Assembly (NCBI GenBank): GCA_965652145.1
Contig: CBFGTV010000039.1
Coordinates: forward strand, 1 to 31,041
Length of the DNA: 31,041 nt
DNA from: CBFGTV01 sp965652145
Lineage (GTDB): Bacteria; Bacillota; Clostridia; Peptostreptococcales; Natronincolaceae
Reading direction: 5' to 3'
The notes under the pieces are model-generated. The model ran no database searches. It saw only the letters and a list, made by a program, of their open reading frames with translations, and was not told the DNA's origin. The translations under genes and the position numbers were made by a program. Shown in pieces: positions 30,113 through 31,041 of the stretch. Within the stretch, counting starts at the first letter, position 1, and each line of letters opens with the position of its first letter.

Positions 30113-30985
30113 ATGGTTAAGGTTCAAATTCCGGCCACAACGGCCAATGTAGGGCCAGCCTTTGATTGTCTGGGTATTGCCCTTTCCATGTATAATACCG
30201 TAGAGGCTGAATTCATTTCTGATGGTCTAATAATCGAAGTCAGCGGCAGAGACAGCCAAGGGGTTGAAAAAAATGAGCATAACCTTGTCTACCGTAGTAT
30301 GAAATATTGCTTTGATCAAGCAGGTTACCGGCCAAGGGGCTTAAAAATTAAACAATATAATGAAATTCCCATTTCCAGGGGCCTGGGCAGCAGTGCCGCC
30401 TGCATAGTAGCCGGTCTTATGGCTGCCAATTTATTGATGGATAAGTACTTTAATCAGCAGGCGCTGCTAGATATGGCCGTTGAACTTGAGGGGCATCCAG
30501 ACAATGTAGCCCCGGCCCTTTTGGGGGGCGTAGTGGTTTCTGTCAGGGGAGCGGCCCATACCGATTATATTAGGTTTCCTGTTGATCCACGTTTGACCTT
30601 TTATACGGCCGTTCCCGACCAAGGCCTTAGCACGGAATTAGCCAGAAGTGTTTTACCAGAGTCGGTTTTCCATCAGGATGCAGTCCATAATGTAGGGAAA
30701 GCAAGTCTACTGGTGGCCGCCCTATTGTCGGGGGAATTGGACAAAATCAATAGTGCCCTTAAGGATCAGCTTCATCAGCCCTTTCGCTTAAAACTGATGC
30801 CTTCATTAGAAAAAATTTTTAAAGAAGCGGCAGGCCATAAAATAGAAAATATTTTTTTAAGTGGTGCAGGGCCAACGGTAATTTTATTAGAATGGCAGGA
30901 AGCCGGCCATGTTGAAGGATTTAAGAAAATCTTAAGTCATTTACCCGAAAAGTGGGATTTAGTCGCCCTTAAAGGTCATAACTAA
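30113..30985 (+). CDS. thrB: Homoserine kinase
   Basis: A 290-residue GHMP-family kinase that phosphorylates homoserine, making the substrate for ThrC. The ATP-binding motif PISRGLGSSAAC is at about residues 86-97. The N-terminal VQIPATTANVGPAFDCLG and the C-terminal FLSGAGPTVILL are both family hallmarks. ATG at 30113 is one base after the thrC stop, with GGAGGGTG 6 bases upstream inside the end of thrC. Last gene of the operon within the window. Confidence 0.95.
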   Translation: MVKVQIPATTANVGPAFDCLGIALSMYNTVEAEFISDGLIIEVSGRDSQGVEKNEHNLVYRSMKYCFDQAGYRPRGLKIKQYNEIPISRGLGSSAACIVAGLMAANLLMDKYFNQQALLDMAVELEGHPDNVAPALLGGVVVSVRGAAHTDYIRFPVDPRLTFYTAVPDQGLSTELARSVLPESVFHQDAVHNVGKASLLVAALLSGELDKINSALKDQLHQPFRLKLMPSLEKIFKEAAGHKIENIFLSGAGPTVILLEWQEAGHVEGFKKILSHLPEKWDLVALKGHN

Positions 30986-30995
30986 TCTAGGGCGT

Positions 30996-31041
30996 GTCTG
31001 AAAACCCACTCAAGGGCATCTTTCACCGCTTTTTTGTCCCA
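30996..31041 (-). other. Right-edge fragment open on the minus strand
   Basis: The 56 bases after thrB contain no plus-strand gene. On the minus strand the edge is open and reads WDKKAVKDALEWVFRHALD before a TAG stop near 30994-30996. It could be the C-terminus of a gene or a repeat or insertion-sequence end starting at GGGCGTGTCTGAAAA, but too little is present to tell. Confidence 0.2.

Overview
The window looks like chromosome from a strictly anaerobic, low-GC Gram-positive bacterium of the Clostridia, perhaps near Alkaliphilus or Natronincola-type lineages. That placement is inferred from gene content and style: AAGGAGG ribosome sites, frequent TTG/GTG starts, a SAM-I riboswitch, superoxide reductase, a hybrid-cluster protein and a tungsten-type aldehyde:ferredoxin oxidoreductase. 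I see no rRNA, tRNA, CRISPR array or complete insertion sequence.

Left part (1-8310): a MarR-type regulator and a MATE exporter, each preceded by the same TGTATA-N5-TATACA palindrome; a 71-residue HTH protein; a SAM-I riboswitch with terminator controlling metQ-metN-metI; a convergent superoxide reductase; a SEC-C zinc-finger protein; and the NAD(P)H-hydrate repair enzyme Nnr.

Middle (8342-17393): argH with two ARG-box-like sites around its promoter; a divergent dimeric-type dUTPase whose stop codon overlaps that of a second, convergent MATE exporter; an SLH-domain exported protein; an M32 carboxypeptidase; a lipoprotein with two FMN-binding domains, each with a flavinylation motif; and a short (class III) hybrid-cluster protein whose promoter has a CRP/FNR-type palindrome centred at -41.5.

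Right part (17575-31041): a molybdopterin oxidoreductase; a thiol peroxidase gene split by an apparent one-base deletion; then the most distinctive block. A GAF-PAS-AAA-Fis activator lies directly upstream of an excellent sigma-54 promoter that drives an aldehyde:ferredoxin oxidoreductase, followed by a radical SAM/SPASM protein of the tungsten-oxidoreductase maturase type. After a terminator come a metallophosphoesterase-like protein that has lost both histidines of one metal site, an unrecognised 332-residue protein, and a divergent nitroreductase-family protein. The window ends with pheB-thrC-thrB.

The genes fit an anaerobe that handles superoxide, peroxide and nitrosative stress (Sor, Tpx, Hcp), uses Mo/W enzymes for low-potential redox chemistry, and places methionine, arginine and threonine metabolism under standard control. 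The best candidate for an undescribed system is 20548-28380: the sigma-54-controlled oxidoreductase and maturase together with the three poorly characterised genes after it.
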